From Kitasatospora phosalacinea (GTDB lineage: Bacteria; Actinomycetota; Actinomycetes; Streptomycetales; Streptomycetaceae), in contig NZ_JNWZ01000030.1 of the NCBI RefSeq assembly GCF_000716545.1, positions 28,537 to 92,536 on the forward strand: 64,000 nucleotides of DNA. Reading direction: 5' to 3'. Under the pieces are notes generated by a model that was not told the DNA's origin, made no database searches, and saw only the letters and a list, made by a program, of their open reading frames with translations. Of this stretch, positions 1-12,552 are shown piece after piece; the first letter of the stretch is position 1; every line of letters starts with the position of its first letter. The position numbers and the translations under genes were made by a program.

Positions 1-117
1 GAGGTTTCTCGCTTTCTGACGGCCGCTACGAGCGCGGGACGGTGCGGAACGGGGCGGCGGTACCGGACGGAGCGGCACCGGACGGGGCGGTGCCCGGCCG
101 AACGGGCGGGCGGCCGG

Positions 118-639
118 TCACGGCACCAGGCTGTCCAGCTGCGGGGCGAGCCGGCGGCGCAGCTTGGTCAGGGCGCGCAGGGCGCGGACCCGGACGGTGC
201 CGGGGGAGAGCTGGAGCTCGGCGGCGGTCTCGTCGACGCTCCGGTCCTCCCAGTAGCGCAGCACGAGCACCGCCCGGTCCTTGGGCGGCAGTTCGGCGAG
301 CGCGGCGAGCAGGGCGACCCGCAGCGCGGGGTCGTGGTCGGGCGCGGCCTGCTCGGGGATGCTCTCGAGCACCGGCAGTTCGGTGCTGCGGCGCAGTCTG
401 CGGTGCGAGAGGTAGCAGCGGACCAGCACGGTGCGGGCGTACGCGGCGGGGCTCTCGGCGTGCTTCACCCGGTTCCAGGAGGCGTAGATCCGGGCGAGGG
501 CGGTCTGGGTGAGGTCCTCGGCGAGGTGCCAGTCGCCGCACAGCAGCAGCGCGGTGCGGAACAGCGCGGCGCCCCGGGCGTGCGCGAACTCCTCGAACTC
601 GCGCTGCTCCTCGGCGGCCCTGCGCCGTCGCACCACCAT
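118..639 (-). CDS. SigE-family RNA polymerase sigma factor (ECF-like)
   Basis: 173 residues, the usual size for the actinobacterial SigE family of sigma-70 factors (sigma2 plus sigma4 only). The N-terminal half carries a sigma2 region (FEEFAHARGAALFRTALLLC, then DWHLAEDLTQTALARIYASW). The C-terminal half is a sigma4 helix-turn-helix (LPPKDRAVLVLRYWEDRSVD, then ELQLSPGTVRVRALRAL). Start ATG at 639 has a GGGAG Shine-Dalgarno five bases upstream. It would direct core RNA polymerase to a small promoter set. No anti-sigma gene is adjacent inside the window, so its partner and stimulus are unknown. It is transcribed away from acnA; the gene that would follow it lies beyond the window edge. Confidence 0.88.
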   Translation of the reverse strand: MVVRRRRAAEEQREFEEFAHARGAALFRTALLLCGDWHLAEDLTQTALARIYASWNRVKHAESPAAYARTVLVRCYLSHRRLRRSTELPVLESIPEQAAPDHDPALRVALLAALAELPPKDRAVLVLRYWEDRSVDETAAELQLSPGTVRVRALRALTKLRRRLAPQLDSLVP

Positions 640-846
640 CCGCGCTCCCGTCGTCGTGCGGCGTCCCCGTCACGGGGGCCGTGCACAGGCCCCGTGCCCA
701 GGGCCCGTGCACGAGAGGCCCCGCACAAGGGACAGACGCGCGAGGGGGCCGGTTCCGTTGCGCCCCGGTCGTGCTCCGGGGGCGGGGAAGGTGCACCCTG
801 GTGGGGCGAGCCGGTGGAGTACGGGCGGAGCCCATGCACTATGGTT

Positions 847-864
847 TATCTCGACATCGAGATA
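847..864. promoter_or_regulatory. Perfect 18-bp palindrome, operator 1 of acnA
   Basis: TATCTCGA-CA-TCGAGATA, a perfect inverted repeat. It shares its outer bases with the palindrome at 882-899 (consensus TATCTYGA-N2-TCRAGATA), 35 bp away start to start. It overlaps the -35 of the promoter proposed at 851-880. Symmetry and duplication indicate a dimeric helix-turn-helix repressor; its identity is unknown to me. In corynebacteria the TetR-type AcnR controls aconitase, but its published motif differs from this one. Confidence 0.65.
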
Positions 865-880
865 CATTCCGCGCTACGCT
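851..880 (+). promoter_or_regulatory. Candidate acnA promoter
   Basis: TCGACA (851-856) and TACGCT (875-880) with an 18-bp spacer resemble a housekeeping sigma promoter. The -35 lies inside palindrome 1, and palindrome 2 begins just after the -10, over the expected transcription start. That geometry fits repression. Inferred from spacing only. Confidence 0.4.
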
Positions 881-881
881 T

Positions 882-899
882 TATCTTGACGTCAAGATA
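882..899. promoter_or_regulatory. Perfect 18-bp palindrome, operator 2 of acnA
   Basis: TATCTTGA-CG-TCAAGATA, a perfect inverted repeat and sister of the site at 847-864. It sits over the predicted start of the acnA transcript. Regulator unknown. Confidence 0.65.
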
Positions 900-939
900 C
901 TTGCCGAGAGGCGCAGGCCTTCCATCATCGGCTCGGTAA

Positions 940-3720
<2,781 letters not shown>

Positions 3721-3735
3721 TCCGAGCAGTGGCGG

Positions 3736-3771
3736 AAGGCCGCACCGACCCGTGAGGGGCGGTGCGGCCTT
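3736..3771 (+). terminator. Terminator after acnA
   Basis: Perfect 12-bp stem AAGGCCGCACCG / CGGTGCGGCCTT around a 12-nt loop, 15 bp after the stop codon. Confidence 0.75.
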
Positions 3772-3821
3772 CGCCGTTCCCCGGCGCGGATCCTGCCGTT
3801 CCCCTTGTGCGGGCACCGCCG

Positions 3822-3837
3822 AGTGGACTAAACCTCT
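3822..3837. promoter_or_regulatory. DasR-type operator (dre) 1 before chitinase
   Basis: AGTGGACTAAACCTCT matches the DasR consensus AGTGGTCTAGACCACT at 13 of 16 positions. Together with the site at 3846-3861 it forms the pair of direct repeats typical of Streptomyces chitinase promoters. DasR is the GntR-family N-acetylglucosamine-responsive regulator. Confidence 0.6.
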
Positions 3838-3845
3838 CCACAGCA

Positions 3846-3861
3846 CATGGTCCATACCAAT
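3846..3861. promoter_or_regulatory. DasR-type operator (dre) 2 before chitinase
   Basis: CATGGTCCATACCAAT matches the DasR consensus at 11 of 16 positions, with both GGTC and ACCA arms kept. It lies 24 bp downstream of box 1 and 27 bp before the ATG. Confidence 0.5.
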
Positions 3862-3888
3862 TGACGCTGAATCGGAGAGATTCACGGA

Positions 3889-5220
<1,332 letters not shown>

Positions 5221-5258
5221 CCCGCTGACCCGCTGACCCCGGATCAGGGGCGGCTCCG

Positions 5259-5310
5259 CGCGCGGCTTCGCGCATCACGGTTCGAACACCGTGCTGCGCG
5301 AAGCTGCGCG
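5259..5310 (+). terminator. Large inverted repeat after chitinase
   Basis: Two 23-bp arms (5259-5281 and 5288-5310) match at 21 of 23 positions around a 6-nt TCGAAC loop, followed by TTT. Probable chitinase terminator; unusually long. Confidence 0.7.
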
Positions 5311-5607
5311 TTTCCATGTTCAAACGAGCATCAACGCGCTAGATTCCGGTCCATACCTGGCGCGGACACGCAATAAGCAGGGTTCCTGCACATTGCACAT
5401 GCTGCATCGCCGACAACAGTTCGACTGTCAGGTTTGTTATCAGACCCGCTGACTATTGCCGCTGGGTGGACAGTGGACTATACCTTTGCAGCATCATCAC
5501 ACCGCCTCTGACCGGCACCTTCGCCGCTGGGCACCTTTCGGGCCACGGGAGTTGACGCGCCGTCAGCTTCGGTCCACTTCTTCTGGAACTGAGGGGTTAG
5601 GGCACTC
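5311..5607. other. Leader and control region of ngcE
   Basis: About 300 bp without a gene. It is visibly less GC-rich than its surroundings, as promoter regions in this genome are. It contains a weak GGTCCATACC element (5348-5357), identical to the core of chitinase box 2, and a better DasR-like box at 5472-5487. I could not fix the -35/-10 pair with confidence. Confidence 0.5.
5472..5487. promoter_or_regulatory. DasR-type operator before ngcE
   Basis: AGTGGACTATACCTTT matches the DasR consensus at 12 of 16 positions and matches chitinase box 1 closely. It lies about 120 bp upstream of ngcE, linking transporter and chitinase to the same regulator. Confidence 0.55.
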
Positions 5608-7005
5608 ATGGGCTCTGCAACTGAGTACAACCGTCGCGACCTGTTCAAGCGCGCGGCCGCGATCACCGTCCTCGCGGCGGGCGGCACCTCGCTGCTCGCG
5701 GCCTGCGCCGGCGGTTCCGGCAGCGGTGACAGCAAGTCGGGCGCCTCCCCGACGCTCGGCAGCGACAACAAGAACCCGTTCGGCGTGAAGGCCAGTGACG
5801 CGCTGGACGTCGTGATCTTCAAGGGCGGCTACGGCGACGACTACGCCAAGGTCTTCGAGGACGCCTACAAGAAGGCGTACGCGGGCGCGAACGTCTCCCA
5901 CCTGGGCACCCAGGAGATCAGCGGCAAGCTGCAGCCGCGCTTCAACGCCGGCAGCCCGCCGGACGTCTTCGACAACTCCGGTGCCCAGGCCATGAAGGCG
6001 GACGTCCTGGTCAGCGCCGGTCAGCTGACCGACCTGACGGTGCTGCTGGAGGCCCCGTACCTGGACGACCCGACCAAGAAGATCAAGGACGTCCTGCTCC
6101 CGGGCACCGTCGAGCAGGGCACCATCGACGGCAAGATGTACTCGCTGAACTACGTCTACACCGTGTTCGGCCTGTGGTACTCCGCCAAGCTCTTCAAGGA
6201 CAAGGGCTGGACCCCGCCGAAGACCTGGGACGAGTTCATCACCCTCTGCGGCACCATCAAGGCCGCCGGCATCTCCCCCTTCGCGCACCAGGGCAAGTAC
6301 CCCTACTACGCGAACTACGTCATCTTCAGCCTGATCGCCAAGCAGGGCGGCCTGGACCTGGTCAAGAAGATCAACGCCTGTGACACGGCGGCCTGGGACG
6401 ACCCGGCGGTGCTGGCCGGCGTCAAGGCGTTCTACAAGATCATGGAGGGTGACTTCCTCCTCCCCGGCACCAACGGCATGACCCACACCGAGTCGCAGAC
6501 CGCCTGGTGCCAGGGCAAGGCCGCCTTCATCCCGTCCGGCTCCTGGCTGGAGAACGAGATGCTGGCCTCCACCCCGGCCGACTTCGACATGGCCTTCCTG
6601 CCCATCCCGTCGCTGCCGAACGACAAGCTGCCCGCCACCGCCCTGTGGGCCGGCGCCGGCGAGCCGTTCATGGTGCCGAGCAAGGCCAAGAACAAGGCCG
6701 GCGGCCTCGAGTTCCTGCGCATGATGCTGACCAAGGACGGCTCCTCGAAGTTCGTGGCCACCGCGAACTCGCTCACCGTCCTGAAGGACGGCGTCAACGC
6801 GGACGTCCCGCTCAAGCCGGGCACCAAGTCCTCGGCCGCGGCGGTCAAGGCGGCCGGCGACGTCACCTTCAACTTCAGCTTCCAGGACCTGCAGACCGCG
6901 TTCGACGCCGAGGTCGAGAACGCCACCAACGAGCTGGTCAACAAGCGCATCACCCCGGAGGAGTGGGTGTCCCGCGGCAAGGCCGCGACCTCCAAGAAGG
7001 TCTGA
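5608..7005 (+). CDS. ngcE: N-acetylglucosamine/chitooligosaccharide-binding lipoprotein NgcE
   Basis: 465 residues, a family-1-type sugar-binding protein of a carbohydrate ABC transporter, anchored outside the membrane. The N-terminus has a twin-arginine motif (NRRDLFKR) followed by a lipobox LLAAC with C33 as lipidation site, so a Tat-exported lipoprotein is predicted. SPPDVFDNSGAQAMKADVLV and later aromatic-rich stretches are typical of the NgcE family. NgcE proteins bind N-acetylglucosamine, chitobiose or longer chitooligomers depending on species; the exact ligand here is not readable. It is first in ngcEFG, beside a chitinase and behind a DasR-like box, which supports the chitin role. 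The ATP-binding subunit is absent, as expected if MsiK is shared. Confidence 0.9.
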   Translation: MGSATEYNRRDLFKRAAAITVLAAGGTSLLAACAGGSGSGDSKSGASPTLGSDNKNPFGVKASDALDVVIFKGGYGDDYAKVFEDAYKKAYAGANVSHLGTQEISGKLQPRFNAGSPPDVFDNSGAQAMKADVLVSAGQLTDLTVLLEAPYLDDPTKKIKDVLLPGTVEQGTIDGKMYSLNYVYTVFGLWYSAKLFKDKGWTPPKTWDEFITLCGTIKAAGISPFAHQGKYPYYANYVIFSLIAKQGGLDLVKKINACDTAAWDDPAVLAGVKAFYKIMEGDFLLPGTNGMTHTESQTAWCQGKAAFIPSGSWLENEMLASTPADFDMAFLPIPSLPNDKLPATALWAGAGEPFMVPSKAKNKAGGLEFLRMMLTKDGSSKFVATANSLTVLKDGVNADVPLKPGTKSSAAAVKAAGDVTFNFSFQDLQTAFDAEVENATNELVNKRITPEEWVSRGKAATSKKV

Positions 7006-7038
7006 CGCCCCGGCAGGCCGACGGCCAGTCACCGCAGA

Positions 7039-7064
7039 GCCGGGGCCCGCGCGCGGGCCCCGGC
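7039..7064 (+). terminator. Perfect 26-bp palindrome between ngcE and ngcF
   Basis: Two adjoining 13-base arms (7039-7051 and 7052-7064) are exactly complementary. Placed between the binding-protein gene and the permease genes, it probably stops part of transcription or protects the upstream ngcE mRNA, giving more NgcE than NgcFG. That role is inferred from position. Confidence 0.6.
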
Positions 7065-7132
7065 CGTTCCACGCGATACCGCAGTTCCACGCCTGTCTGA
7101 CCACAGGCTGTCGGCGGACAGGAGCAGCTCCC

Positions 7133-8065
7133 ATGCGACACCGTAAAACACCTTTCATCTTCGGGTTCCTCGTGGTTCCCGTCGCGCTGTACATCCTCCT
7201 GGTCATCTGGCCCTACCTGCAGACCTTCGGTTACTCGCTGACCGACTGGTCCGGCGCCTCGTCCGAGATGAACTTCATCGGGCTGGACAACTACACCGCG
7301 CTGTTCAAGGACGGCGCCTTCCTCGGCGCGCTGCGGCACAACCTGCTGCTGCTGATCGTGCTGCCGCTGGCCACCATCCTGCTGGCGCTGTTCTTCGCCT
7401 TCATGCTCAACGTGGGCGGCAAGAGCGGCACCGGCGGCGTGCAGGGCGTGCGCGGCTCGGCCTTCTACAAGGTCGTCTTCTTCTTCCCGCAGGTGCTGTC
7501 GGTCGCCATCCTGTCGGTGCTGTTCCAGGGCGTGTACCGGACCGACAAGGGCGGTCTGCTCAACGGCGTCCTGATCGCGCTCGGCATCGTCGACGAGAAC
7601 CACCCCTGGGACTTCGCTTCCAACCCGACCTTCGGCCTGTGGTGCGTCATGGGCGTGCTGATCTGGTCCGGCGTCGGCTTCTACCTGGTGCTGTTCTCGG
7701 CCGCCATGCAGAGCATCCCGAAGGACATCTACGAGGCGGCCCTGCTGGACGGCGCCCAGCGCGGCACCACCTTCTTCAAGATCACGCTGCCGCTGCTCTG
7801 GGAGAGCATCCAGACCGCCTGGGTCTACCTCGCGATCGCCGCGATGGACGCCTTCGCCCTGGTCTCCACCATGACCCCCGGCGCGTACTACGGCGGTGGT
7901 CCGGACCACCACAGCGAGATCATGGCGACCTTGCTGATGCGCAACTTCATCACCTACGGCAAGGCCGGTTACGCCTGCGCCATGGGTGTGGTGATCTTCT
8001 TCATCACCCTGGTCCTGTCCGTCGTCTCGCTCCGGGTCACCCGGCGCGAGAAGATCGAGTTCTGA
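7133..8065 (+). CDS. ngcF: Sugar ABC transporter permease NgcF
   Basis: 310 residues, a MalF-type inner-membrane permease with about six membrane segments; the first (FIFGFLVVPVALYILLVIWP) is at the N-terminus. The cytoplasmic coupling loop EAALLDGAQRGTTFFKITLP fits the EAAxxDG-x9-IxLP signature that docks the ATPase. It forms the channel with NgcG. It starts 127 bp after ngcE, beyond a 26-bp palindrome, and is 10 bp from ngcG, so the two permeases are co-transcribed. Confidence 0.92.
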   Translation: MRHRKTPFIFGFLVVPVALYILLVIWPYLQTFGYSLTDWSGASSEMNFIGLDNYTALFKDGAFLGALRHNLLLLIVLPLATILLALFFAFMLNVGGKSGTGGVQGVRGSAFYKVVFFFPQVLSVAILSVLFQGVYRTDKGGLLNGVLIALGIVDENHPWDFASNPTFGLWCVMGVLIWSGVGFYLVLFSAAMQSIPKDIYEAALLDGAQRGTTFFKITLPLLWESIQTAWVYLAIAAMDAFALVSTMTPGAYYGGGPDHHSEIMATLLMRNFITYGKAGYACAMGVVIFFITLVLSVVSLRVTRREKIEF

Positions 8066-8075
8066 GGTTCCCGGC

Positions 8076-9029
8076 ATGAGCACCAACACCGACGCGACCA
8101 CCGGCATCCCGGCCCAGCGCAGCGGCGGGACCGGCGAGCCGCGCAAGCCCGGCAGGGCGCAGCGCTTCGCCGACGGCGGGGGAGTCCTCAACGTCTTCTC
8201 GCACGGCTTCCTGGCCCTGTGGGCCGTACTGATCATCGTGCCGCTGATCTGGATCGTCATCGGCTCGTTCAAGAACAACACCGAGATCGGCGACAGCGCC
8301 TGGAGCTGGCCCTCGCACTGGAGCTTCGACGCCTTCACCCGCGCCTGGGACAAGGGCATCGGCGACTTCTTCGTCAGCACCGTGATCGTGCTGGCGGGCT
8401 CGCTCACGCTGACCATGCTGCTCGGCGCGATGGCCGCCTACGTGCTGGCCCGCTACGAGTTCCGCGGCAACCGGGTCATCTACTACTTCTTCGTGGCCGG
8501 CGCGATGTTCCCGGTCTACCTGGCGCTCGTCCCGCTGTTCTTCATGATGAAGAACCTCGGCTCGGTGATCCCGTGGCTCGGCCTGAACCAGTACGCCGGG
8601 CTGATCCTGGTGTACACGGCCTACTCGCTGCCGTTCACCGTGTTCTTCCTGCACTCGTTCTTCCGGTCGCTGCCCAGCGCCGTGCACGAGGCCGCGATGA
8701 TCGACGGCTGCTCGCACAGCCGGGCGTTCTTCCAGGTCATGGTGCCGATGGCGAAGTCCGGCCTGATCAGCGTGTTCATCTTCAACGTGCTCGGCCAGTG
8801 GAACCAGTACCTGCTGCCGCTGACCCTGATGCAGCAGCAGAGCAGCGGTGACCCGGACCGCTCGATGCTCGCCCAGGGCCTGATGAACCTGGCCCAGCAG
8901 TCCGGCTACGCCAGCGACTTCCCCGGCCTGTTCGCCGGCATGACGATCGCGATGCTGCCGGTGCTGGTGGTGTACCTGTCCTTCCAGCGCCAGGTCCAGG
9001 CGGGCCTGACCTCGGCCACCCTGAAGTAG
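8076..9029 (+). CDS. ngcG: Sugar ABC transporter permease NgcG
   Basis: 317 residues, the MalG-type partner permease. It has a hydrophilic, disordered N-terminus of about 40 residues, then six membrane segments beginning with LALWAVLIIVPLIWIVIGSF. The coupling loop EAAMIDGCSHSRAFFQVMVP is present. With NgcE and NgcF it imports N-acetylglucosamine or chitooligosaccharides, presumably energised by MsiK encoded elsewhere. Last gene of the unit; a strong hairpin follows. Confidence 0.92.
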   Translation: MSTNTDATTGIPAQRSGGTGEPRKPGRAQRFADGGGVLNVFSHGFLALWAVLIIVPLIWIVIGSFKNNTEIGDSAWSWPSHWSFDAFTRAWDKGIGDFFVSTVIVLAGSLTLTMLLGAMAAYVLARYEFRGNRVIYYFFVAGAMFPVYLALVPLFFMMKNLGSVIPWLGLNQYAGLILVYTAYSLPFTVFFLHSFFRSLPSAVHEAAMIDGCSHSRAFFQVMVPMAKSGLISVFIFNVLGQWNQYLLPLTLMQQQSSGDPDRSMLAQGLMNLAQQSGYASDFPGLFAGMTIAMLPVLVVYLSFQRQVQAGLTSATLK

Positions 9030-9047
9030 GCCGAACCGTCCGCGCGC

Positions 9048-9082
9048 GGGGCGGCTCCCTCTCCGGAAGAGGGAGCCGCCCC
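9048..9082. terminator. Bidirectional terminator, ngcG / pepN
   Basis: Perfect 15-bp stem (9048-9062 with 9068-9082) around CCGGA. It lies between the convergent ends of ngcG and pepN and can serve both. Confidence 0.8.
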
Positions 9083-9090
9083 GCTCCGCG

Positions 9091-11676
9091 TCACCGGGCG
9101 TCGCACTCCTGGGCCCGCAGCGCCCGGGCCAGGTCGTCCCGGCACTCCAGCACCAGCCGGCGCAGCGCCGGGGCGGCGTCCGGGTGCCCGGCCAGCCAGG
9201 CGTCGGCGGCCGCCAGCGTCCCGGGGTCGGTCTGGTAGCGCGGGAAGAAGCCGCCGACGATCCGCATCGCGATCTCGATCGAGCGTTCCGCCCAGACCGA
9301 CTCCAGCATCTCGAAGTACGGTTCGGCGTACGCGGCGGTCAACTCCCGCTGCCCGGCCCGGTTGAAGCCCGCGATCTGGGCCTCCACCAGGGCGTTGGGC
9401 AGCTCGTCGGAGTCGACCACCGAGGTCCAGGCGGCGGCCTTGGCGCCCGGGGTGGGCAGCGCGGCCAGGCACTGGGTCTGCTGGCGGCGGCCGCTGGCGG
9501 TGTTGTCGCGGGCCAGTTCGGCGGCCAGTTCCTCGGTGGTGGCCGCCCCGTGCGAGGCGAGCGCCAGCCAGAAGTTCCAGCGCAGCTCCTGGTCGACGGT
9601 CAGGCCGTCGATCCGGCCGGTGCCGTCGAGCAGTCCGCGCAGCAGTCGCAGGTGGTCGGCGCGCTCGGCGGTGTCGGCCAGGAACCGGGCCCAGGCCAGC
9701 TGGTGGTCGCTGCCGGGGGCGGCCTGCGACAGCTCGCGCAGCGCGCACTCGGCGAGCGCGGTGGCGTAATCGGCGCGCCGGGCCGGGTCGGCGTACACCG
9801 CCAGCGCGCCGCCCGCCTGCTGGTGCAGGGACTGCAGGACGCCGATGTCGGACTCCCGGCCGGCGAAGCGCAGCACCAGGTCGAGGTAGTCCCGGGTGGG
9901 CATCAGGCCGTCCCGGGTGAGGTTCCACACCGCGGACCAGGCCAGCGCCCGGGCCAGGCTCGGCCCGTCGGCGCCCGGGCCGTCGGCGAGGTCGCCGAGG
10001 CCGGTGCGCAGGGTCTCCAGCGAGTGCTCGTCGAAGCGGACCTTGCAGTACGTCAGGTCGTCGTCGTTGACCAGCACCAGCGCGGGCCGCGGCCGCCCGG
10101 CCGCCTCGGCGACCACGGTGCGCTCCCCGGCCGCGTCCAGCTCGTAGCGGTCGGTGCGCAGCAGCGCGCCGTCCTCGGCCCGGTCGTACAGGCCGACCGC
10201 GATCCGGTGCGGGCGCAGCGGCGCGCCGTCCTGGCGGATCGCCAGCTCGGTGATCCGGCCCTCGTCGTCGCAGACCACCTCGGGGGTCAGCGTGTTGACG
10301 CCGGAGGTCTGCAGCCAGGCGGCGGACCAGGCGCGCAGGTCGCGGCCGCTGGTCTCCTCCAGGGCGTCCAGCAGGTCGGTGAGGACGGTGTTCCCGAAGG
10401 CGTGCTTCCTGAAGTAGGCGCGCGCGCCCTCGAAGAAGGCGTCCCGGCCGACGTAGGCGACCAGCTGCTTGAGGACGGAGGCGCCCTTGGCGTAGGTGAT
10501 GCCGTCGAAGTTGAGCTTGGCGTCCTCGAGGTCGCGGATGTCCGCGGTGATCGGGTGGGTGGTGGGGAACTGGTCCTGCCGGTACGCCCAGGCCTTGCGG
10601 CGGTTGGCGAAGGTGATCCAGGCGGAGCGGTAGCGGGTGCCCGCGCCGATCTGCGCGTAGGCGCCCATGAAGTCGGCGAAGGACTCCTTCAGCCACAGGT
10701 CGTCCCACCACTTCATGGTGACCAGGTCGCCGAACCACATGTGGGCCATCTCGTGCAGGATCACGTTGGCCCGGGACTCGTACGCGGCCTCGGTGACCTT
10801 CGAGCGGAAGACGAACTCCTCGCGGAAGGTCACGCAGCCCGGGTTCTCCATCGCGCCGATGTTGTACTCGGGGACGAAGCACTGGTCGTACTTGCCGAAC
10901 GGGTACGGGTAGTCGAACTCCTGGTGGAAGAAGTCCAGGCCCTGCTTGGTGACGGTGAGGATCTCCTCGGCGTCGAAGTGGGGGGCGAGCGAGCGCCGGC
11001 AGGTGGCCGCCAGCGGGATCTCCAGCACGGTGCCGTCGGCGAGTTCGCGCGAGTAGTGGTCGCGCACCACGTGGTACGGGCCGGCCACCACGGCGGTCAG
11101 GTAGGTGGAGATCGGCCGGGTCGGGGCGAACTCCCAGGTGCGGGCGGCGCCTTCTCCGGTGACGCGCGCGGGCACCGCGTTGGCGTACACGTCCCAGGCG
11201 GCGGGGGCGGTCACGGTGAAGGTGAACGGGGCCTTCAGGTCCGGCTGTTCGAAGTTGGCGAAGACCCGGCGGGCGTCGGCCGGCTCGTAGTGGGTGTACA
11301 GGTAGGTCTCGCCGTCCACCGGGTCGACGAAGCGGTGCAGACCCTCGCCGGTGCGGCTGTAGGCGCACTCGGCGACCACGGTCAGCTCGTTGTGCGCGGC
11401 CAGCACCGGCAGCGCGATCCGGGTGCCGTCGAACACCTCGGCCGGGTCCAGCGCGAGGCCGTTCAGCTCGACCGAGAGCACCTCGGGGGCCAGCAGGTCG
11501 GCGAAGCTGCTCGCGCCCGGCTCGGCGCAGTCGAACGAGATCCGGGTGGTGGAACGGAAGGCGGGCCGGCCGGGGTCGGCCGCCGCACTGACGTCCAGGT
11601 GGACGCGGTAGCTCTCCACCCGGATGATCGCGGCCCGGTCGCGGGCCTCCTCACGGCTCAGGTTCTTGCCCGGCAC
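9091..11676 (-). CDS. pepN: Aminopeptidase N (M1 zinc metallopeptidase)
   Basis: 861 residues from the GTG at 11676, matching the length of Streptomyces PepN. The reading frame stays open upstream, but this GTG follows AGAGGAG by seven bases and starts VPGKNLSREEARDRAA, the family N-terminus. The M1 exopeptidase motif GAMEN lies near residue 274. The zinc motif HEMAHMWFGD, about residue 307, is followed 18 residues on by the third ligand in LKESFADFMG. The C-terminal half is the ERAP1-type helical domain. It removes N-terminal residues from peptides in the cytosol, completing degradation by Clp and the proteasome. Confidence 0.95.
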   Translation of the reverse strand: MPGKNLSREEARDRAAIIRVESYRVHLDVSAAADPGRPAFRSTTRISFDCAEPGASSFADLLAPEVLSVELNGLALDPAEVFDGTRIALPVLAAHNELTVVAECAYSRTGEGLHRFVDPVDGETYLYTHYEPADARRVFANFEQPDLKAPFTFTVTAPAAWDVYANAVPARVTGEGAARTWEFAPTRPISTYLTAVVAGPYHVVRDHYSRELADGTVLEIPLAATCRRSLAPHFDAEEILTVTKQGLDFFHQEFDYPYPFGKYDQCFVPEYNIGAMENPGCVTFREEFVFRSKVTEAAYESRANVILHEMAHMWFGDLVTMKWWDDLWLKESFADFMGAYAQIGAGTRYRSAWITFANRRKAWAYRQDQFPTTHPITADIRDLEDAKLNFDGITYAKGASVLKQLVAYVGRDAFFEGARAYFRKHAFGNTVLTDLLDALEETSGRDLRAWSAAWLQTSGVNTLTPEVVCDDEGRITELAIRQDGAPLRPHRIAVGLYDRAEDGALLRTDRYELDAAGERTVVAEAAGRPRPALVLVNDDDLTYCKVRFDEHSLETLRTGLGDLADGPGADGPSLARALAWSAVWNLTRDGLMPTRDYLDLVLRFAGRESDIGVLQSLHQQAGGALAVYADPARRADYATALAECALRELSQAAPGSDHQLAWARFLADTAERADHLRLLRGLLDGTGRIDGLTVDQELRWNFWLALASHGAATTEELAAELARDNTASGRRQQTQCLAALPTPGAKAAAWTSVVDSDELPNALVEAQIAGFNRAGQRELTAAYAEPYFEMLESVWAERSIEIAMRIVGGFFPRYQTDPGTLAAADAWLAGHPDAAPALRRLVLECRDDLARALRAQECDAR

Positions 11677-11861
11677 GTCGGCACTCCTCTGTACGGAACA
11701 CACGGTTTCGGAGTGTTCATGGCACCCCTTCGGGGGCATCCTTTCACGCCCGACCACCTGTGCCATTGCACTGGAGGAGGAATCATCCGGGCCGCTCCGG
11801 GGTTCCATCCCGAGGGGAAACCCCGACCGCTTCCGACCCGCCGACCCGAAGGGCGCCGTCA

Positions 11862-12497
11862 GTGACGACCGCAGACTCCCGCAAGATCGCCGACTTCTGG
11901 TTCGACCCGATCTGCCCGTGGGCCTGGATGACCTCCCGCTGGATGCTGGAGGTCGAGAAGCTCCGCCCGGTGGACACCCGCTGGCACGTGATGAGCCTGT
12001 CCGTCCTCAACGAGAACCGGGACGACCTGCCCGAGCGGTACCGCGAGATGCTGGCCGCCGGCTGGGGCCCGGTCCGGGTCCTGACCGCCGCCGCCCGGGC
12101 GCACGGCGAGAAGGTGCTCGGCCCGCTCTACACCGAGCTCGGCACCCGCTTCCACAACCAGGGCCTGCCCAACACCCGCGAGACCGTCGTGGCCGCGCTG
12201 CGCGCCGCGAACCTGCCCGAGGAGCTCGCCGACGCCGCCGACACCGACGCGTACGACGACGCGCTGCGCGCCTCGCACGCCGAGGGCATCGGCCTGGTCG
12301 GCGAGGACGTCGGCACCCCGGTGATCGCCGTCGACGGCCCGGACGGCAACCGCGTCGCCTTCTTCGGCCCGGTCGTCACCCCGACCCCGCGCGGCGAGGC
12401 CGCGGCCCGGCTGTGGGACGGCACGATCCTGGTCGCCTCCACCCCCGGCTTCTACGAGATCAAGCGCACCCGCACGGTGGGCCCGTCCTTCGAGTAG
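11862..12497 (+). CDS. DsbA-fold protein of the mycothiol-dependent nitroreductase (Rv2466c) family
   Basis: 211 residues from the GTG at 11862. The thioredoxin/DsbA fold starts with ADFWFDPICPWAWMTSRWML and closes with the cis-proline region VGEDVGTPVIAVDG. By recall it resembles Mycobacterium tuberculosis Rv2466c along its length (WHVMSLSVLNENRDDLPERY, FFGPV, IKRTRT). Rv2466c is a mycothiol-dependent reductase with a CPWC centre. Here the centre reads CPWA, so only the nucleophilic cysteine remains and the enzyme would need a monothiol mechanism with mycothiol. It is divergent from pepN with a 185-bp spacer. An oxidative-stress role is inferred. Confidence 0.8.
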   Translation: MTTADSRKIADFWFDPICPWAWMTSRWMLEVEKLRPVDTRWHVMSLSVLNENRDDLPERYREMLAAGWGPVRVLTAAARAHGEKVLGPLYTELGTRFHNQGLPNTRETVVAALRAANLPEELADAADTDAYDDALRASHAEGIGLVGEDVGTPVIAVDGPDGNRVAFFGPVVTPTPRGEAAARLWDGTILVASTPGFYEIKRTRTVGPSFE

Positions 12498-12510
12498 CCC
12501 CGCGCACGAC

Positions 12511-12546
12511 GGAACCCCGCCCCCCGCACCGGGGGAGCGGGGTTCC
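12511..12546. terminator. Terminator between convergent 11862 gene and permease
   Basis: Stem GGAACCCCGC / GCGGGGTTCC (12511-12520 with 12537-12546), with an inner CCCCC/GGGGG pairing. Confidence 0.75.
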
Positions 12547-12552
12547 CGCGCG

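Noticed and set aside
671..712. Small regulatory RNA or riboswitch upstream of the sigma gene
   Set aside because: Only short GC-rich inverted repeats; no conserved core, promoter or terminator found.
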